Below, in pieces: positions 55,712 through 64,000 of a DNA stretch of 64,000 bases; position 1 is the first letter of the stretch; each line of letters begins with the position of its first letter. The position numbers and the translations under genes are program-made. The stretch lies in the NCBI RefSeq assembly GCF_001294335.1, contig NZ_LGKG01000185.1, positions 1 through 64,000 of the forward strand, in the 5' to 3' direction. This DNA is from Streptomyces chattanoogensis. GTDB taxonomy: Bacteria; Actinomycetota; Actinomycetes; Streptomycetales; Streptomycetaceae. The notes beneath the pieces are model-generated. The model was not told where the DNA came from. It saw nothing but the letters and a program-made list of their open reading frames with translations, and did no database searches.

Positions 55712-56551
55712 TCAGCTCTCCTTGGCGTCGTTGCTGTCGTTGCTGCGGGTCGTCGCCTTCCGGGTACGGGTACGGGTACGCGCGGGCGCCGCCTTCTTCG
55801 CGGGCCTGGCGGGCTTCTCCTCGGCGGTCCCGGCCCCGGCGGTCTTCTCCGGCCCGGTCTCGGCGGGTGCGGCGGGCTCCCGCTTCGGAGCCTCCGGCGC
55901 CCCCTGCGCTCCCGGCGTCCCCTCCGCCCCCTCCGCCTGCTCCGCCCCGAACGTCACCACCGTCACCTCCGGCCGCTCCACCGGCTTCGCCGGCTTCGGC
56001 TTCTGATGGCCGTCCAGCAGCACCAGCGACGCCTGGTACACCACCGACAGCGCATACGGCGTGTTGTGGAGCATCCCCCAGAGCTTCGACGTCTCGTCGA
56101 TGTCCATCTGGGCCGGCGTGAAGCGGACCTTCTGGAGCGACTCGGCGAGATCGCTGCCCTCCAGATACGGCCGCTGCACCGCCTCCTCGATCAACTCCTT
56201 CGGCAGCACCGGAATTTCGTGCAGGGTGCGCACGACACTGCCGATCAGCCGCTGCCCGACCAGCTCCGTCTCCTCCCCGTACGCGCTGATCAGGAAGTGC
56301 AGATCGACGGCGGCGGCGGGCCGCTTGAGCAGCGTCCCGTCGGAGGCCCGGGTCACCAGGTCGTTGTTGCGCATCGACGGGTTGTGGGTGACCTGGTAGA
56401 GGAAGACCGTGACCGTCGGATCCGTCGGGGGATCGGACGGCGGCTTACGGGTCTCCACCGAGACGGCCATGTCGATCTCGGGGTGCAGATTGTGCTCGAT
56501 CAGCAGCGCAAGGGCCTGGGTGACCGTCGCGAGGGCGAGTGCGTTGCTCAT
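55712..56551 (-). CDS. cis16: DUF4255 (Pvc16/Afp16-type) tail-terminator cap protein
   Basis: The 279-residue product has the DUF4255 domain in residues 1 to about 190: ALATVTQALALLIEHNL, VTVFLYQVTHNPSMRNNDLVTR, AAVDLHFLISAYGEETELVGQRLIGSVVRTLHE and FTPAQMDIDETSKLWGML. The C-terminal 90 residues are Ala/Pro/Lys-rich and disordered, ending RTRTRKATTRSNDSNDAKES. Homologues cap the distal end of the tube and sheath. It begins six bases after the stop of the preceding gene. Confidence 0.88.
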   Translation of the reverse strand: MSNALALATVTQALALLIEHNLHPEIDMAVSVETRKPPSDPPTDPTVTVFLYQVTHNPSMRNNDLVTRASDGTLLKRPAAAVDLHFLISAYGEETELVGQRLIGSVVRTLHEIPVLPKELIEEAVQRPYLEGSDLAESLQKVRFTPAQMDIDETSKLWGMLHNTPYALSVVYQASLVLLDGHQKPKPAKPVERPEVTVVTFGAEQAEGAEGTPGAQGAPEAPKREPAAPAETGPEKTAGAGTAEEKPARPAKKAAPARTRTRTRKATTRSNDSNDAKES

Positions 56552-56557
56552 GACGTC

Positions 56558-57340
56558 TCAGTTCCTCTTCTCGTCGCGGGAGAGGTAGTCCGCGAGGCTC
56601 AGCGACGGCCCCCGGCGCTCCGTGCGCTCCGGCCGGGCGGCCGTTCCCCGGGCGGGCCGCTCCGCCCCCGCCGCGCTGACCTCCAGCCGCCCGATCTGCA
56701 CATGCACCACCCGCTCGGCCGGGCGCTGCCCCCGCCGAGCGGCCGCCGCGGCCCGGGCGGCGTCACGGGGCGCCGGCACCTCGTCCGTACGCGGCCGCAG
56801 CGCGGCGGCGACGGCACGCGGCGCGGCCTGTGCACCGCGCGGGGCGGGCGACGGCACACCCGGACGCAGCACGGATGCGTCCTCGCCTGCTTCCCCCGCC
56901 CGCCCGCGCGGCCGTACGGCCACGGTCGGAGCGGTACGCGAACCGGGATCCGGGAGCGCAACCGGCCGCAACAACCCCGATTCCACGCGGAGTTGAGGTG
57001 CCGGCCGCTCGGGGCCGTCCGGCGGTCCGGGCCGCGGCATCCGCACCACCGTCTCCCGCTCGGCGACGGTCCGGACCTCCCGCTCGTACCGGACCGGATC
57101 GCCCCCGGCCACCGCCCCCAGGGGCGCCTGCGGGAGCAGCGGCGCCGGATCGTCCGGCCCGGCGGGCGTGTTCCGTAACGCCTCGATGCGCTCGAACGGC
57201 TCCGCCGGCCGCGGCCGGACGAGCACCCTCCCCGTGCTGCCGCCGGGAGGTGCCCCCTGCCCCCCGCCCACCCCCGGGAGGCCGTCCCGGCCCGCCGGCG
57301 CATACCGCGCCAGCAGCCGGCCGAAGTAGTCGTCAGGCAT
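56558..57340 (-). CDS. eCIS protein of unknown function carrying a TTA codon
   Basis: The 260-residue product starts MPDDYFGRLLARYAPA, is Pro/Arg/Ala-rich and mostly disordered, and ends in a conserved-looking block (VVHVQIGRLEVSA, then PSLSLADYLSRDEKRN). Proteins with this last block are frequent beside DUF4255 genes in eCIS loci, but no function is known. Leu55 is coded by TTA (57178-57176 on the minus strand), the only TTA codon I found in any CDS of the window. Its ATG overlaps the baseplate gene stop by 8 nt. Confidence 0.72.
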   Translation of the reverse strand: MPDDYFGRLLARYAPAGRDGLPGVGGGQGAPPGGSTGRVLVRPRPAEPFERIEALRNTPAGPDDPAPLLPQAPLGAVAGGDPVRYEREVRTVAERETVVRMPRPGPPDGPERPAPQLRVESGLLRPVALPDPGSRTAPTVAVRPRGRAGEAGEDASVLRPGVPSPAPRGAQAAPRAVAAALRPRTDEVPAPRDAARAAAAARRGQRPAERVVHVQIGRLEVSAAGAERPARGTAARPERTERRGPSLSLADYLSRDEKRN

Positions 57341-58088
57341 CCGCGCACAGCTCCAGGTAGTAGCGGCGCCGCAGCGGGCTGAGCGCCAGGATCCGGTCCT
57401 CGCTCCAGCCGTAGGCCGAGGCGAGCAGATGGACATCGAGGAGTACGTCCCGGGCCCAGGCATCGAGCTCGGTCCACAGGTAGGCCGCGATGTCCAGCTC
57501 GGCCGGGGTGGCCGCGCCGCACTCGGGGCAGGCGATGTTCAGGGTCAGCTCGGCCGCCGGGTCGGCCCGTTCGGCCTCCGCGGCGAACCGCTTCAGTACG
57601 GCGTCGGGCAGCGCCGCGATCTCCTCCTCCGTGGCCTCCCGCCCGCCCCGCACCGCCGAGCGCAGGCACCGCGCCCCCAGCAGCCGCCGGGCGTCCTCCG
57701 GGCCCACGGCGGCGGCCGAGACCGCGGCCAGGTCGGCGGGTGCGGGCAGCCGGAACCGCACCGCCCACTCGCCCTCCTCGACCCGCAGCCCGCCCTCCGG
57801 CACCTGCGGCCGGGCGGCGCCCAGCGCGCCCGCGTCGAGCTCGAACTCCATCGCCGCGCCGCAGTCCGCGTCCGCGCAGTCGGCCCGGACCTCCATCCGG
57901 TCGCCGAACAGCGCCCGGCGCAGCGCGAACAGATCGGCCGCCCGCTCCCCGAGCGGCACTGACAGCAGCTCGTCGGTGCCGGCCCCGGGGCGGGCCGCGC
58001 GGTGCAGCAGCAGGGCCCGGCCGCTGCCCTGCCGGGCCAGCCCGGCCTCCCAGGTGGCCAGCAGTTCAGCGGGCCCGGTGACCGCCAT
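57333..58088 (-). CDS. T4 gp26-like baseplate protein with zinc-ribbon
   Basis: The 251-residue product begins with a helix (PAELLATWEAGLAR). It then has GERAADLFALRRALFGDRMEVRADCADADCGAAMEFELD, and two CxxC-like pairs (CADADC, CPECG) suggesting a zinc-ribbon. The end is DIAAYLWTELDAWARDVLLDVHLLASAYGWSEDRILALSPLRRRYYLELC, typical of phage baseplate gp26-like or tail assembly chaperone proteins in eCIS. It follows the tube gene and overlaps the next gene by 8 nt. A role in early baseplate assembly is inferred. Confidence 0.78.
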   Translation of the reverse strand: MAVTGPAELLATWEAGLARQGSGRALLLHRAARPGAGTDELLSVPLGERAADLFALRRALFGDRMEVRADCADADCGAAMEFELDAGALGAARPQVPEGGLRVEEGEWAVRFRLPAPADLAAVSAAAVGPEDARRLLGARCLRSAVRGGREATEEEIAALPDAVLKRFAAEAERADPAAELTLNIACPECGAATPAELDIAAYLWTELDAWARDVLLDVHLLASAYGWSEDRILALSPLRRRYYLELCADA

Positions 58089-58156
58089 TCCTCACCTCGT
58101 CCGGTGCACGAAGGATGCCGCTGGGTACGGATGCGGGGACCGGCGCGGGGACCGGT

Positions 58157-58681
58157 TCACGCCGGATGCGTGAACGACGGTTCCTCCGGCTCCGGCACCT
58201 CGTAGTCCCGCTCCCAGCCCTCGCACTCCAGCTTCAGGCTCTGGATGGCGACGGCGTTGGCGTTGGCGTCCATCTCGCCCAGGACCTGGTACTCGCTCGG
58301 CCAGGACCGGTAGATCTTGTGCGAGACGGCGACCTGCCCGGCCTCGTTGAGGACCTGGATGACGAGGTCCTTGCGGAAGTCGGCCAGCGAGACCTCGGAG
58401 CCGAGACCGGCGCCGACCTGCCAGACCTTGTTCGCCCAGCGGTCGAACTCCGGGTCGTGGGTGACCCCGCGCTCCAGGGTGATGCCCTCGAACTCCGAGC
58501 GGCCCGGGGACTTGCGCGGCGAGCTGGGGTCCCCGCCGTTGCGGTGCTTGACAACCTCGGTGGTGCGCTTCAGCGGGCTGATCTTGCTGACCCCCGCGAC
58601 CGTACGGCCGTCCCACAGGACCAGGAACTTGAAGTTCTTGTACGGGTCGAAGCGATGGGCGTTGATCTGGAACTCAGCCAT
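58157..58681 (-). CDS. cis1: eCIS inner tube protein (Hcp/gp19-like)
   Basis: The 174-residue product is the T4 tube (gp19) type: FDPYKNFKFLVLWDGRTVAGVSKISPLKRTTEVVKHRNGGDPSSPRKSPG, FEGITLERGVTHDPEFDRWANKVW, and VAVSHKIYRSWPSEYQVLGEMDANANAVAIQSLKLECEGW. Hexamers stack to form the tube that carries cargo. It is downstream of the sheath gene by 42 bases, and the start ATG follows GAAAGGAGAGG. Only one tube paralogue is present, whereas some eCIS have two or three. Confidence 0.95.
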   Translation of the reverse strand: MAEFQINAHRFDPYKNFKFLVLWDGRTVAGVSKISPLKRTTEVVKHRNGGDPSSPRKSPGRSEFEGITLERGVTHDPEFDRWANKVWQVGAGLGSEVSLADFRKDLVIQVLNEAGQVAVSHKIYRSWPSEYQVLGEMDANANAVAIQSLKLECEGWERDYEVPEPEEPSFTHPA

Positions 58682-58723
58682 CGGATTCCCTCACCTCTCC
58701 TTTCCTGCACGTCATGCCGCTGG

Positions 58724-60574
58724 TCACCGGAGGTCGAACTGACCGGCCATCTGCTGGATCTTGACGATCACGAACTCCGCCGGCTTGACGGGCGCGATGC
58801 CGACCACGACATTCACGATCCCGTTCTCGATGTCCGCCGCGGTCGTGGTGTCCTTGTCGCACTTGACGAAGTACGCCTGGCGCGGAGTGCCGCCCTTGAA
58901 CGCGCCCTTCTCGAAGAGCGAGTGCAGATAGGCCGAGGCATTGAGGCGGATCTGCTGCCAGAGCTGTTCGTTGTTGGGCTCGAAGACCACCCACTGCAGG
59001 CCGCGCAGCAAACTCTCCTCGATGTGCAGAGCCAGGCGCCGGACCGGCACGTACTTCCACTCGCTGTCGAGCGCGTCCGCGCCCTCGAGCGTACGGGCGC
59101 CCCAGACCAGGGGGCCGAGCACCGGGAAGGTCCGCAGGCAGTTGATGCCCAGCGGGTTCAGCAGGCCGTTCTCCCGGTCCGTCAGCCGGACGGTGAGCGA
59201 GTGCACGCCCGCCAGCCGCGCCTCGGTCCCCGCCGGCGCCTTCCACACGCCCCGCTCGCCGTCCGTACGGGCGATCACCCCTGCCAGGGCGCCGGACGGC
59301 GGGAAGGAGCGCAGCCGGCCGGAGAGCGGGTCGGTGAGCTGGAGGTGCGGGAAGTAGAGACCGGAGTGGTTGCTGCGGACCGGATCGAAGGCGGCGATGC
59401 CGGCACGGGCGGCGTCCACGCTGCCCCAGGCGGCGGGGGCGTCGACGAGGAGGAAGATCCGGCGCTCCTGGCACAGGCGCCCGGCCGCGGACAGCACCGT
59501 GACCGCGTCCTCGACCTTCTCGTACCCGGCCAGCTCGGGCAGGGCGAGGAGGTTGACGTCGTCGACGTCGCGCAGGGCCTGCAGGCCGCTCTTGCGGGAC
59601 TCGCTGCCGATGAGGTCGCGGGGGCCGGGCGCCTCGCCGTCCTCGCCGCCGCACAGCGGGAAGACGGGCGGGTTGACGGAGGCCTCCAGCCCCAGGTCGT
59701 TGGCGCACTCACCGAGGAAGCGGACCGTGTCACCGGGGTCCAGGGAACCGGCCACGACCTGGATGCGGCGGCCGAACGCGGTGACCTCGGCCCCCGCGAA
59801 GGCGTGCTTCCCGGGGGCGTCCGGCAGGGAGCGGAGCTTGTGCTCCAGGAGGAGGGCGAGTTCGGTGACGTTGCACGGCGGCTCGCCGTCGCAGTCCGGG
59901 TCGTAGAGCGTGAACTCGCGCTCCACCTCGCCGATCTTGACCGTCAGATCGACGTTCAGATCGGGCAGTTCGTGGTGGAAGGCCTTGGAGACGGTGCCGG
60001 ACGGGTCCGGGCGGCCCTCGCCGACGACCTCGACGCGGATCAGCGCGGAGCCGGCGTTGATCACCGTCTCGGCGTACCGGCCGTGGCAGGAGTCCATGGA
60101 CAGACCGGAGAAGGACTCGCGGGCGGTGCCGTGCGCGTCGAGGACGTGGAGGTTGAAGGTCTCCTCGGGACACGGACTGTCGTGGTCGACCGCGACCCGC
60201 AGACCGTCGCCCCAGACGCCGGGCTCCTTGGCGTGCACCTCCAGCACCGGGCACTGGCTGTGGCCCTCGGTGGACTCCAGGGTGACGTGGGCGGCCTTGC
60301 CGCTGCCGGCCCTGGCTACCCGAACGATCACGGCGACCGTGCCGCCGTTGCCGAAGAACTGGTGGACGGCGTACGCGACCGGGCTCTGCGAGGTCAGACC
60401 GCCGAAGCGGCGCTCGAAGTCGGCGAAGCTGGTGATCCGTACCGGCTGGTTGAGCGGGCCGCGCCGGGTGTGACCGACGAACGCGGTCACCGATGTCGTA
60501 ACGGTGGTGATGCTGCGGATGCTGCTGGGAAGCTCTTCGACATAGACGCCGGGATAGGTCGTATGTGTCGGCAT
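58724..60574 (-). CDS. cis2: eCIS contractile sheath protein
   Basis: The 616-residue product has the sheath signature at its start (MPTHTTYPGVYVEELPSSIRSI, TSVTAFVGHTRRGPLNQPVRITSFADFERRFGG, AVHQFFGNGGTVAVIVRV). Its conserved C-terminal domain has EWKYVPVRRLALHIEESLLRGLQWVVFEPNNEQLWQQIRLN, FVKCDKDTT and VGIAPVKPAEFVIVKIQQMAGQ. Subunits wrap the tube and contract on firing. A large mid-domain insertion is usual. ATG 60574 follows GGAGGGGGA; an in-frame ATG at 60616 lies further upstream. It is the first gene of the operon, facing a 746-bp intergenic region. Confidence 0.95.
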   Translation of the reverse strand: MPTHTTYPGVYVEELPSSIRSITTVTTSVTAFVGHTRRGPLNQPVRITSFADFERRFGGLTSQSPVAYAVHQFFGNGGTVAVIVRVARAGSGKAAHVTLESTEGHSQCPVLEVHAKEPGVWGDGLRVAVDHDSPCPEETFNLHVLDAHGTARESFSGLSMDSCHGRYAETVINAGSALIRVEVVGEGRPDPSGTVSKAFHHELPDLNVDLTVKIGEVEREFTLYDPDCDGEPPCNVTELALLLEHKLRSLPDAPGKHAFAGAEVTAFGRRIQVVAGSLDPGDTVRFLGECANDLGLEASVNPPVFPLCGGEDGEAPGPRDLIGSESRKSGLQALRDVDDVNLLALPELAGYEKVEDAVTVLSAAGRLCQERRIFLLVDAPAAWGSVDAARAGIAAFDPVRSNHSGLYFPHLQLTDPLSGRLRSFPPSGALAGVIARTDGERGVWKAPAGTEARLAGVHSLTVRLTDRENGLLNPLGINCLRTFPVLGPLVWGARTLEGADALDSEWKYVPVRRLALHIEESLLRGLQWVVFEPNNEQLWQQIRLNASAYLHSLFEKGAFKGGTPRQAYFVKCDKDTTTAADIENGIVNVVVGIAPVKPAEFVIVKIQQMAGQFDLR

Positions 60575-60837
60575 TCCCCCTCCAATCCCTTCAGGCACCG
60601 AGTGTGAGGACACCAAGAAATCGAGAGAGAAGGGGGAGGGAAGGCGGGAGCGGAAGAGCCCACGGCCACGGCGCAGCGCTCCGCCCGCGGTCGTGCATTC
60701 CCCCCACTACCCATCAAGTTCCCCCGTCTGCACCCGGTGCGGAACGATCTGCCGACCGACCAGCACGGGACCAAGCCCGAAACGCACGACAGCGCATGAC
60801 CGTGCACGACTTCGGCTTGTGACTCCTGATGCGTAAG

Positions 60838-60853
60838 TGCTCAACTGCTCAAC
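60838..60853. repeat. Direct repeat inside an inverted repeat
   Basis: TGCTCAAC occurs twice in tandem (60838-60845, 60846-60853), inside the gatgcgt/acgcatc dyad (60828-60858). It lies about 265 bases upstream of the sheath start and is a candidate operator. Confidence 0.5.
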
Positions 60854-61094
60854 GCATCCTCCGCTGCGGGGAGTTGAGGGGTCAAGAGGGCTTTCCGGAC
60901 ACCGTTTGAGGGGGTGTTGTGCGGGTGCTTTTCCGGGTCCCCGCAAACGGAATCCCGGACCGGCCCCGGAGCACCCCGGTCCGGCGGAGCCACCGGCCGA
61001 ATCGCCGCCGGAATCGCCAGGGAAGGGGCGCACCGGGGGAAACGGGTCAGTTCCCGGACGGCGTCCGGGTGTCGCCGGGCGTTCGGCCAAACGA

Positions 61095-61124
61095 TCTGTG
61101 ACCGTTATCTCTGTGACCGTAATC
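61095..61124. repeat. Two tandem 15-bp repeats with TGTGA cores
   Basis: TCTGTGACCGTTATC (61095-61109) and TCTGTGACCGTAATC (61110-61124) differ at one base. GTGACCGTAATCAC is a partial palindrome resembling a CRP-type half-site pair. A further TCTGTGATTT follows at about 61140. This could be a regulator site for sucC or the eCIS operon. Confidence 0.5.
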
Positions 61125-61320
61125 ACCGCCGGAGTGTGATCTGTGATTTAGGGAGCCAGGTGCAGCGGCGATAACCTGCGGGACGGACATGCCGCGTATT
61201 CGGACACCGTGTACGCCTCCCCTGTGACAGCGCCGTCACGTTGCCCTTCGCGGCACGCCCATCGCAGACAACGAACCGCGATCACTACGGCGATTCTGAG
61301 AAGACAAGGGACGGACGCGC

Positions 61321-62499
61321 GTGGACCTGTTCGAGTACCAGGCGAGGGACCTCTTCGCCAAGCACGGTGTACCGGTGCTGGCCGGTGAAGTCATCGACAC
61401 GCCTGAGGCGGCCCGCGAGGCGACCGAGCGGCTGGGCGGCAAGTCCGTCGTCAAGGCCCAGGTGAAGGTCGGCGGCCGCGGCAAGGCCGGCGGCGTCAAG
61501 CTGGCCGCCACCCCGGACGAGGCCGTCGCCCGCGCGACGGACATCCTCGGCATGGACATCAAGGGCCACACGGTCCACAAGGTGATGATCGCCGAGACCG
61601 CTCCGGAGATCGCCGAGGAGTACTACGTCTCGTACCTCCTCGACCGCACCAACCGCACCTTCCTGGCCATGGCCTCGGTCGCCGGCGGCATGGACATCGA
61701 GGAGGTCGCCGCGACGACCCCCGAGAAGCTCGCCAAGGTGCCGGTCGACGCCAACGAGGGCGTCTCGATCGAGAAGGCCCGCGAGATCGTCGCCCAGGCG
61801 CAGTTCCCGGCCGAGGTCGCCGAGAAGGTGGCCGAGGTCCTGGTCACCCTGTGGAAGACCTTCATCGCCGAGGACGCGCTCCTGGTCGAGGTCAACCCGC
61901 TCGCCAAGGTCGCCAGCGGTGACGTCCTCGCCCTCGACGGCAAGGTCTCCCTGGACGCCAACGCCGAGTTCCGCCAGGCCGAGCACGCGGCCCTCGAGGA
62001 CAAGGACGCAGCCAACCCGCTCGAGGCTGCGGCCAAGGCCAAGGGCCTCAACTACGTCAAGCTCGACGGCCAGGTCGGCATCATCGGCAACGGCGCGGGT
62101 CTCGTCATGAGCACCCTGGACGTCGTCGCCTACGCCGGTGAGAACCACGGCGGCGTCAAGCCCGCCAACTTCCTCGACATCGGCGGCGGCGCCTCCGCCG
62201 AGGTCATGGCGAACGGCCTGGAGATCATCCTCGGCGACCCGGACGTCAAGTCCGTGTTCGTCAACGTCTTCGGCGGCATCACCGCCTGCGACGAGGTCGC
62301 CAAGGGCATCGTCCAGGCCCTGGAGCTGCTCAAGTCCAAGGGCGAGGACGTCACCAAGCCGCTGGTCGTGCGCCTCGACGGCAACAACGCGGAGCTGGGT
62401 CGCAAGATCCTCTCGGACGCGAACCACCCGCTGGTGCAGCGCGTGGACACGATGGATGGCGCGGCCGACAAGGCCGCCGAGCTGGCCGCGGCCAAGTAA
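61321..62499 (+). CDS. sucC: Succinyl-CoA synthetase beta subunit
   Basis: The 392-residue product starts at GTG 61321 behind AAGGGAC and reads [23 protein letters not shown], the usual SucC N-terminus. The ATP-grasp domain has [19 protein letters not shown], and [21 protein letters not shown]. The C-terminal CoA-ligase part has [43 protein letters not shown] and [19 protein letters not shown]. With SucD it converts succinyl-CoA, ADP or GDP and phosphate to succinate and NTP in the TCA cycle. Length is typical. Confidence 0.97.
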   Translation: MDLFEYQARDLFAKHGVPVLAGEVIDTPEAAREATERLGGKSVVKAQVKVGGRGKAGGVKLAATPDEAVARATDILGMDIKGHTVHKVMIAETAPEIAEEYYVSYLLDRTNRTFLAMASVAGGMDIEEVAATTPEKLAKVPVDANEGVSIEKAREIVAQAQFPAEVAEKVAEVLVTLWKTFIAEDALLVEVNPLAKVASGDVLALDGKVSLDANAEFRQAEHAALEDKDAANPLEAAAKAKGLNYVKLDGQVGIIGNGAGLVMSTLDVVAYAGENHGGVKPANFLDIGGGASAEVMANGLEIILGDPDVKSVFVNVFGGITACDEVAKGIVQALELLKSKGEDVTKPLVVRLDGNNAELGRKILSDANHPLVQRVDTMDGAADKAAELAAAK

Positions 62500-62520
62500 G
62501 GGACGAGGGACTCCAACACC

Positions 62521-63405
62521 ATGGCTATCTTCCTCACCAAGGACAGCAAGGTCATCGTCCAGGGGATGACCGGCGCCACCGGCATGAAGCACACCAAGCT
62601 GATGCTCGGTGACGGCACCAACATCGTCGGCGGTGTGAACCCCCGCAAGGCCGGCACGTCCGTCGACTTCGACGGCACCGAGGTCCCGGTCTTCGGCACG
62701 GTCGCCGAGGCGATGGAGAAGACGGGCGCCAACGTCTCCGTCCTCTTCGTGCCGCCGGCCTTCGCCAAGGCCGCCGTCGTCGAGGCCATCGACGCCGAGA
62801 TCCCGCTCGCCGTCGTCATCACCGAGGGCATCGCCGTCCACGACTCCGCCGCCTTCTGGGCGTACGCGAAGTCCAAGGGCAACAAGACCCGCATCATCGG
62901 CCCGAACTGCCCCGGCCTGATCACCCCGGGTCAGTCCAACGCCGGCATCATCCCGGGCGACATCACCAAGCCCGGCCGCATCGGCCTGGTCTCGAAGTCC
63001 GGCACGCTGACCTACCAGATGATGTACGAGCTTCGTGACATCGGCTTCTCCTCGGCCGTCGGCATCGGTGGCGACCCGGTCATCGGCACCACGCACATCG
63101 ACGCCCTCGAGGCGTTCCAGGCCGACCCCGACACCGACCTGATCGTGATGATCGGCGAGATCGGCGGCGACGCCGAGGAGCGCGCGGCCGACTACATCAA
63201 GGCCAACGTCACCAAGCCGGTCGTCGGCTACGTCGCGGGCTTCACCGCGCCCGAGGGCAAGACCATGGGCCACGCCGGCGCCATCGTCTCCGGCTCCTCC
63301 GGCACCGCCCAGGCGAAGAAGGAGGCCCTCGAGGCCGCCGGCGTCAAGGTCGGCAAGACCCCGTCGGAGACCGCGCGGCTGGCCCGCCAGGTCCTCGGCG
63401 GCTGA
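62521..63405 (+). CDS. sucD: Succinyl-CoA synthetase alpha subunit
   Basis: The 294-residue product begins [28 protein letters not shown], the CoA-binding Rossmann start. Further motifs are [56 protein letters not shown] and the phospho-His segment [20 protein letters not shown]. His is phosphorylated during catalysis. It follows sucC by 21 bases with GGGACGAGGGA upstream, so the two subunits are made together. Confidence 0.97.
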   Translation: MAIFLTKDSKVIVQGMTGATGMKHTKLMLGDGTNIVGGVNPRKAGTSVDFDGTEVPVFGTVAEAMEKTGANVSVLFVPPAFAKAAVVEAIDAEIPLAVVITEGIAVHDSAAFWAYAKSKGNKTRIIGPNCPGLITPGQSNAGIIPGDITKPGRIGLVSKSGTLTYQMMYELRDIGFSSAVGIGGDPVIGTTHIDALEAFQADPDTDLIVMIGEIGGDAEERAADYIKANVTKPVVGYVAGFTAPEGKTMGHAGAIVSGSSGTAQAKKEALEAAGVKVGKTPSETARLARQVLGG

Positions 63406-63487
63406 CGGCCCGTCCGATCACCCGGCCGATCACCCCGTCGACAGTCAGCCGCTCGCCCGGCTGATCGCGTCGCCCGGCAACGGCCTG

Positions 63488-63523
63488 CCGTGGGCCCGTA
63501 CCCCTGTGGGTGCGGGCCCACGG
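63488..63523 (+). terminator. Hairpin terminator after sucD
   Basis: CCGTGGGCCCG (63488-63498) pairs with CGGGCCCACGG (63513-63523). The stem is extended by a wobble pair and four more pairs to a four-base loop (63504-63507). It ends the sucCD operon and may also serve the convergent gene on the minus strand. Confidence 0.85.
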
Positions 63524-63570
63524 CCGTTCGCGGACACGTGCCGCACACGGCGGATGGCGCCGGACAGGCC

Positions 63571-64000
63571 CTAACGAAGACCGGGCGTCAGGCGGGCCTC
63601 GGCGGGAACGTGGAGGCGGCCACCGCGGCCCTTCCGTACGGACGGCGGCCTGCGTACGCCCTCGCGCTCGGCCTGCACGGCGGGCGTGGCGGACCGCGTG
63701 ACCGTGGCCGTCGCCGGTCGGGTGGCCGTGGCCGACTGCGCGGCGGGCCGTCGCGGCGGCGGGGCGGAGCGGTCCGGGGCGGTGAGCACCGTCAGTACGG
63801 TCGCGGCCGTGATCAGCCCCGTCAGACCGAGCGCCGCGCCGGTGGTCCACCGGACGGTGCGCGCGCTCCCGGTCCGTACGGCGCGCGGGGCGGGCACCGT
63901 GACCTCGTGCGCGGCCGCCAGCCGGCTGAGCCGCGCCTGCAGCATCTGGCCCTGCCGGACCGGCGATTGACCGGCCAGCCCCAGCTCCGGCAGCTCCCCG
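63571..64000 (-). CDS. Single-pass membrane protein, 5' end outside the window
   Basis: The minus-strand frame is open from the right edge to a TAG at 63571, so at least 142 residues are visible. The visible part begins ELPELGLAGQSPVRQGQM, has a polar helix (LQARLSRLAAAHEV), one membrane helix (WTTGAALGLTGLITAATVLTVLTA) and an outside tail rich in Pro, Ala and Thr that ends VPAEARLTPGLR. An ATG at 63945 could be read as a start, but the frame upstream looks equally coding-like. The function is unknown. Confidence 0.6.
   Translation of the reverse strand, partial: GELPELGLAGQSPVRQGQMLQARLSRLAAAHEVTVPAPRAVRTGSARTVRWTTGAALGLTGLITAATVLTVLTAPDRSAPPPRRPAAQSATATRPATATVTRSATPAVQAEREGVRRPPSVRKGRGGRLHVPAEARLTPGLR

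Larger units (their letters stand above)
60575..61320. other. Divergent promoter region between eCIS operon and sucC
   Basis: This 746-base gap holds the promoters of the eCIS operon (minus) and sucC (plus). I found short repeats but could not place a confident -35/-10 pair. An inverted repeat gatgcgt (60828-60834) with acgcatc (60852-60858) frames two copies of TGCTCAAC. Two TCTGTGACCGTWATC copies lie at 61095-61124. GTGAC (61224-61228) and GTCAC (61235-61239) form a dyad about 80 bases before the sucC start. Confidence 0.6.

Noticed and set aside
61110..61124. Exact CRP site in the sucC region
   Set aside because: GTGACCGTAATCAC resembles but does not fully fit the streptomycete consensus; kept only as a repeat.

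Overview
The window is high-GC actinobacterial DNA that reads as a Streptomyces chromosome. GC is very high at third codon positions, GTG and TTG starts are common, secreted NlpC/P60 and M23 wall hydrolases are present, and familiar core genes occur in order (pcrA, an isobutyryl-CoA mutase small subunit, sucC-sucD). I see no integrase, transposase, tRNA, rRNA or CRISPR array.

Left part (1-16.3 kb). This holds a truncated proline-rich secreted protein at the edge, two membrane proteins, an envelope-sensing block (PspC/LiaF-like protein, PASTA-less Ser/Thr kinase, PspC-histidine kinase and LuxR-type regulator), an esterase, two paralogous NlpC/P60 hydrolases and pcrA. The second hydrolase has a recognisable c-di-AMP (ydaO/yuaA-type) riboswitch in its leader. 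pcrA has a RecA_NDp-like (PafBC-type) DNA-damage promoter.

Middle part (16.3-30.3 kb). This holds an M23 peptidase with a Tyr/Gly/Thr-repeat cytoplasmic arm, a lipase-like hydrolase and icmB. A five-gene divergent module follows: SWIM zinc-finger protein and DUF5691 protein on the minus strand, MoxR ATPase, DUF5682 protein and VWA protein on the plus strand. The divergent promoter region carries two copies of TTGTCAGTGG in inverted orientation, one in a near-perfect RecA_NDp arrangement, so the module is probably DNA-damage inducible. Two secreted proteins of unknown function and a strong terminator close this part.

Right part (30.4-60.6 kb). One minus-strand operon of 17 tightly packed genes, many overlapping by 1-11 nt, encodes an extracellular-type contractile injection system (eCIS; Streptomyces CIS/Afp/PVC family). 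Transcription order is sheath, inner tube, gp26-like baseplate protein, unknown protein, DUF4255 cap protein, AAA+ ATPase, small protein, giant DUF4157 protein ending in a nuclease-like domain, candidate immunity protein, tube-adaptor, LysM protein, gpD-like hub, gpV-like spike, PAAR-like tip, gp25 wedge, two baseplate-J wedge proteins, tail protein I fused to a fibre-like region, DUF6519 protein and a signal-less amidase (counting each gene gives about 20 products). No separate tape measure is evident; the giant protein contains a long helical block that could serve as one. One TTA codon, the only one I found in a CDS here, lies in the fourth gene and suggests bldA control.

Right edge. A 746-bp intergenic region with short repeats separates the eCIS operon from the divergent sucC-sucD operon, followed by a terminator and a truncated membrane protein. 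All functional calls come from motif and family recognition in the sequence; no searches were run.
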